From contig JBEVEP010000398.1 of the NCBI GenBank assembly GCA_040512755.1, positions 1 to 6,923 on the forward strand: a DNA stretch of 6,923 nt. The letters are read 5' to 3'. This document shows, piece after piece, positions 1 through 6,413 of this stretch. The position numbers and the translations under genes are program-made. The notes beneath the pieces are model-generated. The model was given only the letters and a program-made list of their open reading frames with translations, made no database searches and had not been told where the DNA came from. Within the stretch, counting starts at the first letter, position 1, and each line of letters opens with the position of its first letter. The DNA is from JBEVEP01 sp040512755 (GTDB taxonomy: Bacteria; Pseudomonadota; Alphaproteobacteria; Rhizobiales; Rhizobiaceae).

Positions 1-1113
1 AAATTCCTTGCTGGCGATCAGCCGATGAGGATACTTCTTGGTCAGGCCCTGCAGCCGCTGTACCTCATTCACAGCCGAGCCGAAGGCTGAGAATGTGAGC
101 CGGTCCGAAAGCCCCACGTTTCCAAACATCACATTGCCGACATGCAGGCCGATCCCATAGCCGATCTCGCCCAGCCCTTCCTGTTTGCGCCCGACATTGA
201 GGTCTGCCATGCGCCGGGCCGCCTTCAACCCTGCCGCAAGCGCTGCGCGGCAGGCGATTTCGGACGGCGCGCGATGCCTCTCGCAGGGATATACGGCGAG
301 GAAACCGTCGCCCAGAAAGCTGAGGATCTGGCCGCCGGCGCGATTGAATGGCGCCGCGATCGCATCGAAGAACTGGTTCAGCGTGTCGATGTAGACCTCG
401 CGGCCGGCTATCTCGGCGAGTCGGGTCGAGCCCCGCATGTCAGCCATAATCAAAGCAGCACGGATCGTCTCTCCTTCACCGCGCTTGATCTGCCCGTTCA
501 GTACGCGCTTGCCTGCGTCGCCGCCGAGATAGGTCGTCAACATGTTGTCTGCGAGCTTGTTCAGCACCGCCATTTTGGTGGCGACAGCGAGGTGGTTCTG
601 AAGCCGGAGCAAAGCGCCGATCATGCTCTCGCTGAAGCCGGTGGCGCTGTCGGTCGACCAGGAACCCATCATTCCCTGGCTCGAATTGCCACCGAAGGAG
701 TGGACGAATGCAAGATAGTCAGTTGCGCCAAGAAGCTTCAGATCATCGAAGATGGGAAACTCGGAAGGCGCGGCGTGGTCGATGCGGCGGCGCAGATGGT
801 CGAGCTTGTGGTTGAGCAAATGAAAGTATGGGCTTCGCAGGAAGCGCTCCGGCGGAACACCAGCCTTCCTGCGGAAGCTTTCAATTTCCATGCCTCGTCC
901 ACGCTCCCAGGTGAAGCCAAGCGCATCATAGAGCGGATGCAGCATGGAAAACGTCAGGTGGATGCGAACAAGGGGAGCGCCCGCCGCCGCCAGCCGCTCG
1001 CAGAAGCCGCGAACCATCGTCTCCAGATCGTCGCCGACCAGGGAGGAGCTGGTCAGCCAGTCCGCGACCTTGTCCATCAGTATCTGGGAAATGTCGGCTG
1101 GTGTTGAGCTCAT
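1..1113 (-). CDS. Class III adenylate/guanylate cyclase, C-terminus cut off by the window edge
   Basis: Predicted to make a 3',5'-cyclic nucleotide from a nucleoside triphosphate; no signal peptide or membrane segment is evident, so it is probably cytosolic. 371 residues are visible. Residues 1-215 form a soluble N-terminal region without a domain I can name, probably sensory. The cyclase domain starts near 217: the first metal-binding Asp is D225 (ADMRGST), the second D269 (FLGDG), and the catalytic Asn/Arg pair is N349 and R353 in FGSAVNEVQRL. The adenine-selecting Lys and Asp/Thr positions appear to be Ser265 and Ser342, so substrate is uncertain. The end of the domain, perhaps 20-50 residues, lies outside the window. 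The ATG overlaps the stop of the upstream methyltransferase (ATGA), and a GAAGG ribosome-binding site at 1123-1119 lies five bases before it, supporting this start and translational coupling. Family assignment is firm; substrate and signal are unknown. Confidence 0.93.
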   Translation of the reverse strand, partial: MSSTPADISQILMDKVADWLTSSSLVGDDLETMVRGFCERLAAAGAPLVRIHLTFSMLHPLYDALGFTWERGRGMEIESFRRKAGVPPERFLRSPYFHLLNHKLDHLRRRIDHAAPSEFPIFDDLKLLGATDYLAFVHSFGGNSSQGMMGSWSTDSATGFSESMIGALLRLQNHLAVATKMAVLNKLADNMLTTYLGGDAGKRVLNGQIKRGEGETIRAALIMADMRGSTRLAEIAGREVYIDTLNQFFDAIAAPFNRAGGQILSFLGDGFLAVYPCERHRAPSEIACRAALAAGLKAARRMADLNVGRKQEGLGEIGYGIGLHVGNVMFGNVGLSDRLTFSAFGSAVNEVQRLQGLTKKYPHRLIASKEF

Positions 1114-1901
1114 GGCCGCCTTCGGTTGCTGTTTCGCGCAGGATGTCGTTCGAACACGATCTCTGCCCCCTTCGGTTTGCCGCGAAACAGCACGTCCCCG
1201 ATGACGTATCGCGCAGGGCCACCAAATTTAGCGAAACTGGGACCACGAAGAAAGCCATGGAACAACTGCCCAAATTGCCAGGTGGCCCATGCCGTTTTCA
1301 GGCGCCGAATCAGAAGGTTTCCATCCAAAGTTTTTTCGTAGAGTTGCGGGTGCATCGCAATCTGGACACCCCGAACAGGATAATTGCGGAGCCGCGCGAT
1401 CTCGTCGCGTATCGCGAATTCGTATCCCTCGATATCTATCTTCACGACCACGGGCGCGTTTCCCGCGTGTTTCAGAATGGCATCCAGCCGCATGCCCGGT
1501 ACGGTCAGGCGCTCGCCGTCACCGATGTCGAGCGCGCTCGTTTCGGAACTCCCGAATTCGCCTACCGCGTTTATGACGACCTTTGGGTCCGGCGATAGCG
1601 CGCCTTGAAGAACTGTTACGTTCGCAGCTTCGGCTGCAAGCGCCCTTAGCACTTCGCCGCATTTTGGGTCCGGCTCGACGGCCACGACGGCCTTCGCCTT
1701 CTGGGCAGCCCACATCGGCGTCACGCCGATCCATGCCCCTATATCGACATAGACGGTGTTGCGGTCGACATTTCGCGCCAGCATCTCGAACGTACGCGGC
1801 TCCCACTGTCCGCTTGCAAGCTTGCGATAGAATTTCTGGTATTCCGGCAAGTCCGGCAGTGCGACGGTTCGCCCGGCATAGCTGATGGCGACCGTCCGCA
1901 T
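1110..1901 (-). CDS. FkbM-family SAM-dependent methyltransferase
   Basis: 263 residues. Family members transfer a methyl group from S-adenosylmethionine, usually to a hydroxyl of a sugar or secondary metabolite; the acceptor here cannot be read. Motif I is YVDIGAWIG (about residues 50-60), followed by an acidic ribose-binding strand in VVAVEPDP and the FkbM signature VVVKIDIEGYEF in the second half. Motif I is usually DxGANxG; Trp replaces Asn here. The ATG at 1901 was chosen because homology begins soon after it. A longer reading from a TTG at 2012 would read a neighbouring gene remnant in the wrong frame. The start lies seven bases after the stop of the nucleotide-sugar dehydrogenase stub, so it was probably once distal in a sugar-precursor operon. 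The 3' end overlaps the cyclase gene by four bases. A glycan-modifying role is inferred from these neighbours. Confidence 0.88.
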   Translation of the reverse strand: MRTVAISYAGRTVALPDLPEYQKFYRKLASGQWEPRTFEMLARNVDRNTVYVDIGAWIGVTPMWAAQKAKAVVAVEPDPKCGEVLRALAAEAANVTVLQGALSPDPKVVINAVGEFGSSETSALDIGDGERLTVPGMRLDAILKHAGNAPVVVKIDIEGYEFAIRDEIARLRNYPVRGVQIAMHPQLYEKTLDGNLLIRRLKTAWATWQFGQLFHGFLRGPSFAKFGGPARYVIGDVLFRGKPKGAEIVFERHPARNSNRRRP

Positions 1902-1908
1902 GGAACCG

Positions 1909-2031
1909 CTACGCCTCGACCAGCGCCGGATCGGCGAGCCCGAGGCGGGCAAACACGTTACAGGTATCGACGAGCAGCGGCGCCCATTTCGCGATCGCCG
2001 CGTTCTTCGCAACTAGCTGGTCATACGTCGA
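1909..2031 (-). pseudogene. C-terminal remnant of a UDP-sugar/GDP-mannose dehydrogenase family gene
   Basis: About 40 codons ending in TAG at 1911-1909 read STYD, then KWAPLLVDTCNVFARLGL, then ADPALVEA. This resembles the extreme C-terminus of nucleotide-sugar 6-dehydrogenases (UDP-N-acetylglucosamine or UDP-glucose dehydrogenase type), where a [L/V]VDTRN motif is followed by a short tail. The invariant-looking Arg of DTRN is Cys here (TGT, one transition from CGT), as expected for a decaying copy. The NAD-binding and central domains are absent: homology fades beyond about 2031 and the frame is closed by a TGA at 2082-2080. A TTG at 2046 could in principle start a 45-codon peptide, but it would have no catalytic part. 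The stub ends seven bases before the FkbM start. The family call rests on a short segment, so it is moderate. Confidence 0.6.
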
Positions 2032-2157
2032 ACGCGATCCGCTCAAATGTCTGCTTTTCTTACGAAACTCGGTGCAGCGTCATTTGCTATAGAAGCTAAT
2101 CTACGAATATTGCGGAAAGTGGATTCACGCAAGCGGTTGCCGCCAGATGACCCGGGA
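2032..2157. other. AT-richer gap between the DUF3095 gene and the dehydrogenase remnant
   Basis: This 126-base stretch, especially about 2042-2115, is visibly richer in A+T than its flanks and holds no convincing gene on either strand. It marks where the missing front part of the dehydrogenase gene should have been, so it probably contains a deletion or insertion junction. Reading leftward, a TATAGC near 2091-2086 with a TTTCCG about 18 bases upstream could be a weak promoter for the fkbM-cyclase pair, but neither hexamer is good. No inverted-repeat ends typical of an insertion sequence were found. Confidence 0.4.
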
Positions 2158-3315
2158 TCAGGCTGCGGCCTTTGCCTTCAAATTGGCCGCCGCCATCGCA
2201 TAGCCGCCCGCGGCACCATCGACAAAATGGATGTGATCGCGCTGAAGTGGCGACGGAACGAAGCAGGTGATCAAAGCCGAATCCTGCCGATGGAGGCCGT
2301 AGATGCAGATGCCTGCACGCTCGGCTTCCATCAGCCGGCTCTCTATTTTGCCAAAAGTCGTCTGGTCCACGTCGATCGTCATCTTCAGACCGTCGTCGAA
2401 TTTCCGGAAGTCCGAGTTCTGGGCAACGTCGCGCCTGTACCGTCTGGCGTGGAAACGGCCAAGCGCCACATTGAAGATGTCTGAATAAATGGCGAGCGCG
2501 AGCTCCCCCAGGATCGTCAGAACGGGGCGCAAGCGATGTCCTTTAGGCGCGGCGGCGCGAGACTCATAGCCAATCCCGCGCGCGGATAACCTGAATCCGG
2601 GACCCTCTGCCGGTACCGGATGGCCGTCGCGCTCCTGCTCGCCGGCCAGCGTGACGACATCCGTGACGAGTTGCCGGAATTTGTCCATGCTTGCGCGTGC
2701 AGTTGGAATGGCGATGATCGAGACGATCTGCCCATGGCGGGCCTCGATCGGATTCCAGCGGCAGGAAAGTCCGGTGAGATCGGGCCGGGTTCCGGAGGGA
2801 GCAGGCTCGATTCGATAGCGTCCCGCCTTCATCTGAGCCTCCGCCCAGCTTGCGCCCCCGCCGGCGAACATCGCGTAGAAGGCCTCGTCCGAAGCCTGGA
2901 AACGTGCGACGCGGACGTCGAGCCCCTGTGCACGAATGTCCGTCATCGGAACGATTGCCGCGCGTAGCGTCAAATCCAGCTCATCCGCTACCCAGGCCTG
3001 CACGGCCGCCAAAGCCGCGCGTGTTTCTGCCTCCGCCGAGACCGGAAATGCAACGAGCGCGCCGTCGCCGCCGAAAACGAAAGGAAGATCGCGACGGCCA
3101 AGCGCATTGAGAAGCGCGGAAATAACGCTCGCACCCGCCATGTTCACGGATTTGTAGCGCCCCGCCTCGATGGCCCCGGTCGAGCCGACAATATCTGCCG
3201 TCGCCAGCGCCCAATTGTCTGGCAGCGGCCGGTAGTTGCTGACGTCCGCGACGCCTTCGAATTCGGCGAAGATCGGCAGTGTGCCAAAGAATTCTTCGTC
3301 TACGCCCGCTTGCAT
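2158..3315 (-). CDS. DUF3095 family protein with a nucleotide-cyclase-like N-terminus
   Basis: 385 residues, about the usual length for DUF3095 proteins, whose biochemical function is not established. The N-terminal third looks like a class III cyclase palm: ATADIVGSTGAIEAGRYK (D41) matches the first metal-binding strand and FVFGGDGALVAFP (D84) the second. The segment LTGLSCRWNPI (181-191), the stretch around FRKFDDGLKM (303-312), and the C-terminal IYGLHRQDSALITC and HIHFVDGAAGGYAMAA blocks match what I recall of the family. The Lys usual four residues before the second metal Asp in adenylate cyclases is Val80, and no clear NxxxR catalytic pair is seen, so activity may differ from cyclase or be lost. 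No signal peptide or membrane segment is evident. It is divergent from the GT4 gene across 88 bases. The ribosome-binding site before the ATG is poor (GGGAAG about 20 bases away), so the start is less certain than the family. Confidence 0.87.
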   Translation of the reverse strand: MQAGVDEEFFGTLPIFAEFEGVADVSNYRPLPDNWALATADIVGSTGAIEAGRYKSVNMAGASVISALLNALGRRDLPFVFGGDGALVAFPVSAEAETRAALAAVQAWVADELDLTLRAAIVPMTDIRAQGLDVRVARFQASDEAFYAMFAGGGASWAEAQMKAGRYRIEPAPSGTRPDLTGLSCRWNPIEARHGQIVSIIAIPTARASMDKFRQLVTDVVTLAGEQERDGHPVPAEGPGFRLSARGIGYESRAAAPKGHRLRPVLTILGELALAIYSDIFNVALGRFHARRYRRDVAQNSDFRKFDDGLKMTIDVDQTTFGKIESRLMEAERAGICIYGLHRQDSALITCFVPSPLQRDHIHFVDGAAGGYAMAAANLKAKAAA

Positions 3316-3380
3316 CGGGCAGAACTACCACATTCTTCCCGCGGAAGCGTGCTGGCCATCGCCAAATTGACTCGAACGGC

Positions 3381-3394
3381 CTTTCGGAAGAAAG
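3381..3394 (+). promoter_or_regulatory. Small hairpin with GGAA tetraloop just before the GT4 start
   Basis: CTTTC (3381-3385) pairs with GAAAG (3390-3394) around a GGAA loop, which fits the stable GNRA tetraloop class. The only Shine-Dalgarno-like bases of the GT4 gene (GGAAG, 3386-3390) lie in the loop and closing base, with the ATG nine bases after the stem. It could modulate ribosome access. A five-base stem can arise by chance, so this is a weak candidate. Confidence 0.25.
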
Positions 3395-3403
3395 CTCACA
3401 CCG

Positions 3404-4489
3404 ATGAGGATAGCCTTCTACGCGCCCCTGAAGCCGCCGGATCATCCGCTTCCCTCGGGCGACCGTCAGATGGCGCGTTCGCTGGTCAGAGCTCTCGAGC
3501 GCGCGGGCCATCAGGTGGAGATAGCATCCGAATTGCGCAGCTTTTCGTCCCGACCAGAGCCGGATCACTATGCCGCAGTCGAAAAAGCAGCGGAGGCTGA
3601 AGCGGTGCGGCTGTCGGCGGCGTGGAAGGAGGGCGGGGCTCCAGACCTTTGGTTCTGCTACCACCCCTATTACAAGGCGCCGGATCTCATTGGCCCCGGC
3701 CTCGCAAGGACCTTCGGCATTTCCTATGTCACTGCCGAAGCTTCCTATTCCGCGCGACGCAACAGTGGGGTGTGGGCTGTCACACAAGCGAAAGTCGCTG
3801 AGGCCGTGCGGGGAGCGGCGCTCAATATCTGCTTTACACATCGAGATCGAGAAGGTCTGGCTGCCATTGCGCCCGATGCGAACTTCGCGATGCTGCCGCC
3901 TTTCATCGATAGCGCCCCGCCTGTGCAACGGATCGAGGGCGATCCAACGCGCCTTGTCGCCGTGGCCATGATGCGTCCGGGCGACAAACTCGACAGCTAC
4001 AGGACGCTCGCCCGAGCGCTTGAACGTCTCATGGATCTACAATGGACTTTAGCGGTGGTCGGCGACGGGCCATGCCGCGCCGAAGTCACGGCAGAATTCG
4101 CTGGATTGCCTCCGGAGCATATCGAATGGCTTGGTCAATTGGCGCCGGGCGAGGTGCCCGCAGCGCTGGCCGGGTGCGGCATCTACGTTTGGCCGGGCTG
4201 CGGCGAGGCTTACGGTTTGGCCTATCTCGAGGCACAAGCTGCGGGGCTGCCCGTTGTGGCGCAGGATACGGCCGGTGTGCCGGAAGTCGTGCTTGATGGA
4301 CAAACCGGCATACTCACCGCCGCAGGCGATATCACGTCTTACGCGGACGCAATCGAGCGGCTGCTGGTGGATGACGATGAGAGGAAGGCGATGGGGGAAG
4401 CGGCGCGGCGCTTTGTGCTCGGTGAGCGTTCGCTTGACGCTGCCGCAGTGCGGCTTGCCGCGATGCTGCCGGAAAAAAAAACTCAATGA
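3404..4489 (+). CDS. Glycosyltransferase family 4 (GT-B fold)
   Basis: 361 residues, a typical length for a retaining GT4 enzyme that transfers a sugar from a nucleotide-sugar donor to a lipid or glycan acceptor at the inner face of the membrane. The N-terminal Rossmann half opens with MRIAFYAPLKPP and a Gly-containing loop LPSGDRQMARSL. The C-terminal donor-binding half contains LAVVGDGP (about 216-223), EWLGQLAPGEVPA, and the EX7E motif with Glu268 and Glu276 in CGEAYGLAYLEAQAAGLPVV, then DTAGVPEVV. No membrane helix is visible. Donor and acceptor cannot be told from sequence. The gene starts a rightward pair: its TGA overlaps the ATG of the deacetylase-like gene, and an A9 run lies in its last codons. 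The ATG at 3404 fits the usual GT4 opening strand, though the ribosome-binding site is weak. Confidence 0.92.
   Translation: MRIAFYAPLKPPDHPLPSGDRQMARSLVRALERAGHQVEIASELRSFSSRPEPDHYAAVEKAAEAEAVRLSAAWKEGGAPDLWFCYHPYYKAPDLIGPGLARTFGISYVTAEASYSARRNSGVWAVTQAKVAEAVRGAALNICFTHRDREGLAAIAPDANFAMLPPFIDSAPPVQRIEGDPTRLVAVAMMRPGDKLDSYRTLARALERLMDLQWTLAVVGDGPCRAEVTAEFAGLPPEHIEWLGQLAPGEVPAALAGCGIYVWPGCGEAYGLAYLEAQAAGLPVVAQDTAGVPEVVLDGQTGILTAAGDITSYADAIERLLVDDDERKAMGEAARRFVLGERSLDAAAVRLAAMLPEKKTQ
4473..4481 (+). other. A9 homopolymer tract at the GT4/deacetylase junction
   Basis: Nine consecutive A residues lie in the last codons of the GT4 gene, in an otherwise GC-rich sequence. In the GT4 frame they read GAA AAA AAA ACT, so an A AAA AAA heptamer in slippery phase is present. 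A -1 shift continues as AAC TCA ATG straight into the deacetylase frame with no stop between, which would yield a GT4-deacetylase fusion. The tract is also the only A-rich stretch in front of the deacetylase start and may serve as a translation enhancer. The sequence facts are direct; any slippage is inference. Confidence 0.55.
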
Positions 4490-5250
4490 GCTCCGACGAC
4501 GTCTGGCAACCGTTGCTGCGTGCGCTCGATCGCTGGAATCGCGCAGGCAGGCGCGCAGAATTCTGGCTCAGGGACGACGACGCTATCGAGCCGACAGAGC
4601 CGCTTGACCGGTTGCTCGACCTTACGGCCAGGTTCGAAGTTCCGGTTATGCTAGCCGTTATCCCTGCCTTCACAGGCGAGCCGCTTGCTCATCGGCTGGC
4701 TGAGGCCCCGTATGCTTCGATAGCAGTTCATGGCTGGTCCCACCAAAACCATGCGCCGGCCGGCGAGAAGAAACAGGAACTTGGCGCGCATCGGCCGCGA
4801 GAGGTCGTGCTTGGCGAGCTTTCGCGCGGATTGTCCCTGCTCGCTGACCTGCATCAGAAGCGTGCCCTGCCAATCCTGGTGCCGCCATGGAATCGAATCG
4901 ATGACGGGCTGATAGCCGAGCTTCCCAGGCTTGGGTTCACCGCGCTTTCGGTCTACGGGCCTGCCAAGCCTGCTTCGATAAAGATGATAAATACCGATGT
5001 CGACCTGATGGACTGGCATGGCACCCGCGGTTGCCGCGCTCACGCGGATCTGGTTCGCGACGTCGTCGCGCAGCTCGATGAGTCGTTCGACGGGGCCAAC
5101 CGAACTGTCGGCCTGCTTTGCCATCATCTCGTGCATGATGAGCAGGCGTGGGCCTTTCTGGAACGGCTGTTCGAAATCACGTCCCGACGCGGCAGCCGTT
5201 GGCGATCTGCGGCCGGGTTGATGGATCCTGGTAAGGCTATCGGCGCATAG
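4486..5250 (+). CDS. Polysaccharide deacetylase family protein (NodB-like fold)
   Basis: 254 residues. The family removes N- or O-acetyl groups from sugars with a divalent metal. Metal and catalytic positions are visible: FWLRDDDA (D30-D32) near the N-terminus, the metal-binding HxxxH motif in VHGWSHQNH (H82, H86), a PPWN motif at 133-136, and a late histidine segment LLCHHLVHDE (H213, H214). Canonical members have Arg before the PPW/Y motif (RPPY); here it is Val, so the active site is divergent. No signal peptide is seen, suggesting action on a cytosolic, lipid-linked or nucleotide-linked substrate rather than on mature wall polymer. The ATG lies within ATGA shared with the GT4 stop, implying coupled translation and a shared pathway: GT4 adds a sugar and this enzyme probably trims its acetyl group or a similar group. 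That pathway is inferred from adjacency. Confidence 0.83.
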   Translation: MSSDDVWQPLLRALDRWNRAGRRAEFWLRDDDAIEPTEPLDRLLDLTARFEVPVMLAVIPAFTGEPLAHRLAEAPYASIAVHGWSHQNHAPAGEKKQELGAHRPREVVLGELSRGLSLLADLHQKRALPILVPPWNRIDDGLIAELPRLGFTALSVYGPAKPASIKMINTDVDLMDWHGTRGCRAHADLVRDVVAQLDESFDGANRTVGLLCHHLVHDEQAWAFLERLFEITSRRGSRWRSAAGLMDPGKAIGA

Positions 5251-5279
5251 CGGTGGTCGTGTCCGCTGCGTCTAAACGA

Positions 5280-5315
5280 CAAGGAGGAAGACGCGCTGGC
5301 GCGGCTTCCTCCTTG
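5280..5315. terminator. Strong hairpin between convergent genes, likely bidirectional terminator
   Basis: CAAGGAGGAAG (5280-5290) and CTTCCTCCTTG (5305-5315) are perfect 11-base inverted repeats. The 14-base interior adds five more pairs (CGCGC 5292-5296 with GCGCG 5299-5303) after one A-G mismatch. The hairpin sits 30 bases after the deacetylase stop and 50 bases after the sulfate-binding gene's stop, exactly where both transcripts should end. Neither side has a real U-tract: rightward it is followed by GGGTGGTGTTCG, leftward by TCGTTTAGAC. It may therefore work poorly as an intrinsic terminator and act instead as a 3' stabilising structure. Confidence 0.7.
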
Positions 5316-5364
5316 GGTGGTGTTCGAATAGAGAGCCGGACGGTTCCCAGCCAATGCCCACAGG

Positions 5365-6366
5365 CTATCGGCGAGCGCCGTAAATCTGGTCCAACAAGGC
5401 GCCGGAGACGAGGTGTTCAGCCAGCACCTTGTCCCAGCCACCGAAAACCTCGTCCACAGTGACCAGCTTCACTTCTGGAAACTTGTCCATGAATTCCGCT
5501 GCGATCGTTGGGTCGTTTATGCGGTTTCCGTGTTCCGCGATGATGCGCTGGCCTTCGGGCGTATAAAGGAACTCCAGATACGATTTCGCCAGTTCGCGGG
5601 AACCGCGCCTGTCCACGACCGTATCCACGATTGCCACCGGAAATTCCGCAAGCAGGCTCATCGAAGGAACGACGACATCGAATTTGTCGTCGCCGTATTC
5701 CCGCGCAATTCCGAGCGTTTCAGCCTCGAAGGTGATCAGCACGTCGCCGATTTCACGCTGCACGAAAGTTGTGGTCGCCGCGCGGCCGCCGGTATCGAAA
5801 ACTGGAACGTTGGCGAAAAGCTTGCTGACGAACTCGGTTACTTTTGTCTGGTCGTTCTGGAACGCCGCTTTGGCGTAGGCGACAGCGGCAAGATAGGTGT
5901 AGCGGGCGTTTCCGGATGTCTTGGGGTTCGGGAAGATCACCTGGACATCGTCGCGGACAAGATCGCTCCAGTCCTTGATGCCCTTGGGATTGCCCTCGCG
6001 CACGAGAAAGGCGGGAAATGAATAGTAGGGCGAGGAATCATTGGCGAAGTCCTTTCGCCAGTCGTCCGACACAAGGCCGCCCTTTACCAACGCTTCAATA
6101 TCGACGACCTGATTGAAGGTGACGACGTCGGCGTCCAGCCCCTCCAGCACCGCGCGGGCTTGCGCCGAAGAGCCGCCATGAGACTGCTTGATCGAAATGT
6201 CCTGTGCGCTTGCTTCCTTGTACTTGGGGATGAAGGCTTCGTTTATCTTCGCAAAGAGTTCACGGGAAATGTCGTAGGACGCATTGAGGATCGAGTCGGG
6301 CTGCGCCTGCGCGCTTCCGGCGAGCGTCACGGCCAAAGCCGCAACGGCGAAAAACAGTCGTTTCAT
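5365..6366 (-). CDS. sbp: Sulfate/thiosulfate ABC transporter substrate-binding protein
   Basis: 333 residues, the normal length for the Sbp/CysP family, which binds sulfate (CysP also thiosulfate) in the periplasm and delivers it to the CysTWA importer for cysteine synthesis. Residues 1-21 are a Sec signal peptide (MKR, hydrophobic core, cleavage after AQA). Family hallmarks follow: LNASYDISRELF (27-38), QSHGGSSAQARAV (61-73), NPKTSGNARYTYLAA (147-161), FDTGGRAATTTFV (190-202) and GDVLITFEAE (207-216). The last two blocks resemble CysP (TGGRGATTTF, ISFESE) more than enterobacterial Sbp, which has a sulfate-contacting Trp in AWENEA; Phe213 is here. The call could therefore be cysP. An AGGAG ribosome-binding site at 6377-6373 lies six bases before the ATG. 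No permease or ATPase gene follows, because the gene ends against a convergent neighbour. Confidence 0.95.
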   Translation of the reverse strand: MKRLFFAVAALAVTLAGSAQAQPDSILNASYDISRELFAKINEAFIPKYKEASAQDISIKQSHGGSSAQARAVLEGLDADVVTFNQVVDIEALVKGGLVSDDWRKDFANDSSPYYSFPAFLVREGNPKGIKDWSDLVRDDVQVIFPNPKTSGNARYTYLAAVAYAKAAFQNDQTKVTEFVSKLFANVPVFDTGGRAATTTFVQREIGDVLITFEAETLGIAREYGDDKFDVVVPSMSLLAEFPVAIVDTVVDRRGSRELAKSYLEFLYTPEGQRIIAEHGNRINDPTIAAEFMDKFPEVKLVTVDEVFGGWDKVLAEHLVSGALLDQIYGARR

Positions 6367-6383
6367 GAAAGGCTCCTGAGAAG

Positions 6384-6395
6384 TTCTGCGCAGAA
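6384..6395. promoter_or_regulatory. 12-base perfect palindrome in the sbp leader
   Basis: TTCTGCGCAGAA is a perfect palindrome placed 17 bases before the sbp start codon and just upstream of its ribosome-binding site. Its size and position suit a dimeric repressor operator, for example one sensing sulfur status, but I do not recognise it as a known regulator's site. Chance occurrence is possible. Confidence 0.3.
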
Positions 6396-6413
6396 GCTAC
6401 CGAACCGCATCGA

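Noticed and set aside
142..1107. Long plus-strand open frame of 321 codons
   Set aside because: It is the antisense shadow of the cyclase gene; its translation shows no family motifs, while the opposite strand shows all cyclase motifs.
1110..2012. Longer FkbM reading from a TTG at 2012
   Set aside because: The extra 37 residues are Arg/Ser-rich and read the dehydrogenase stub out of frame; the ATG at 1901 fits where homology begins.
3335..3347. CTTCC-CGC-GGAAG inverted repeat between the divergent genes
   Set aside because: Five-base arms with a three-base GC spacer are common in GC-rich DNA; no second copy or promoter context supports an operator.
3367..3372. TTGACT as a -35 element for the GT4 gene
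   Set aside because: At 17-18 bases downstream there is only GAAAGC, not a credible -10, and the transcript would start almost at the ATG.
2981..3928. Minus-strand open frame of 315 codons spanning the divergent junction
   Set aside because: It overlaps the DUF3095 and GT4 genes in other frames, and its product is low-complexity and Arg-rich with no recognisable domain.
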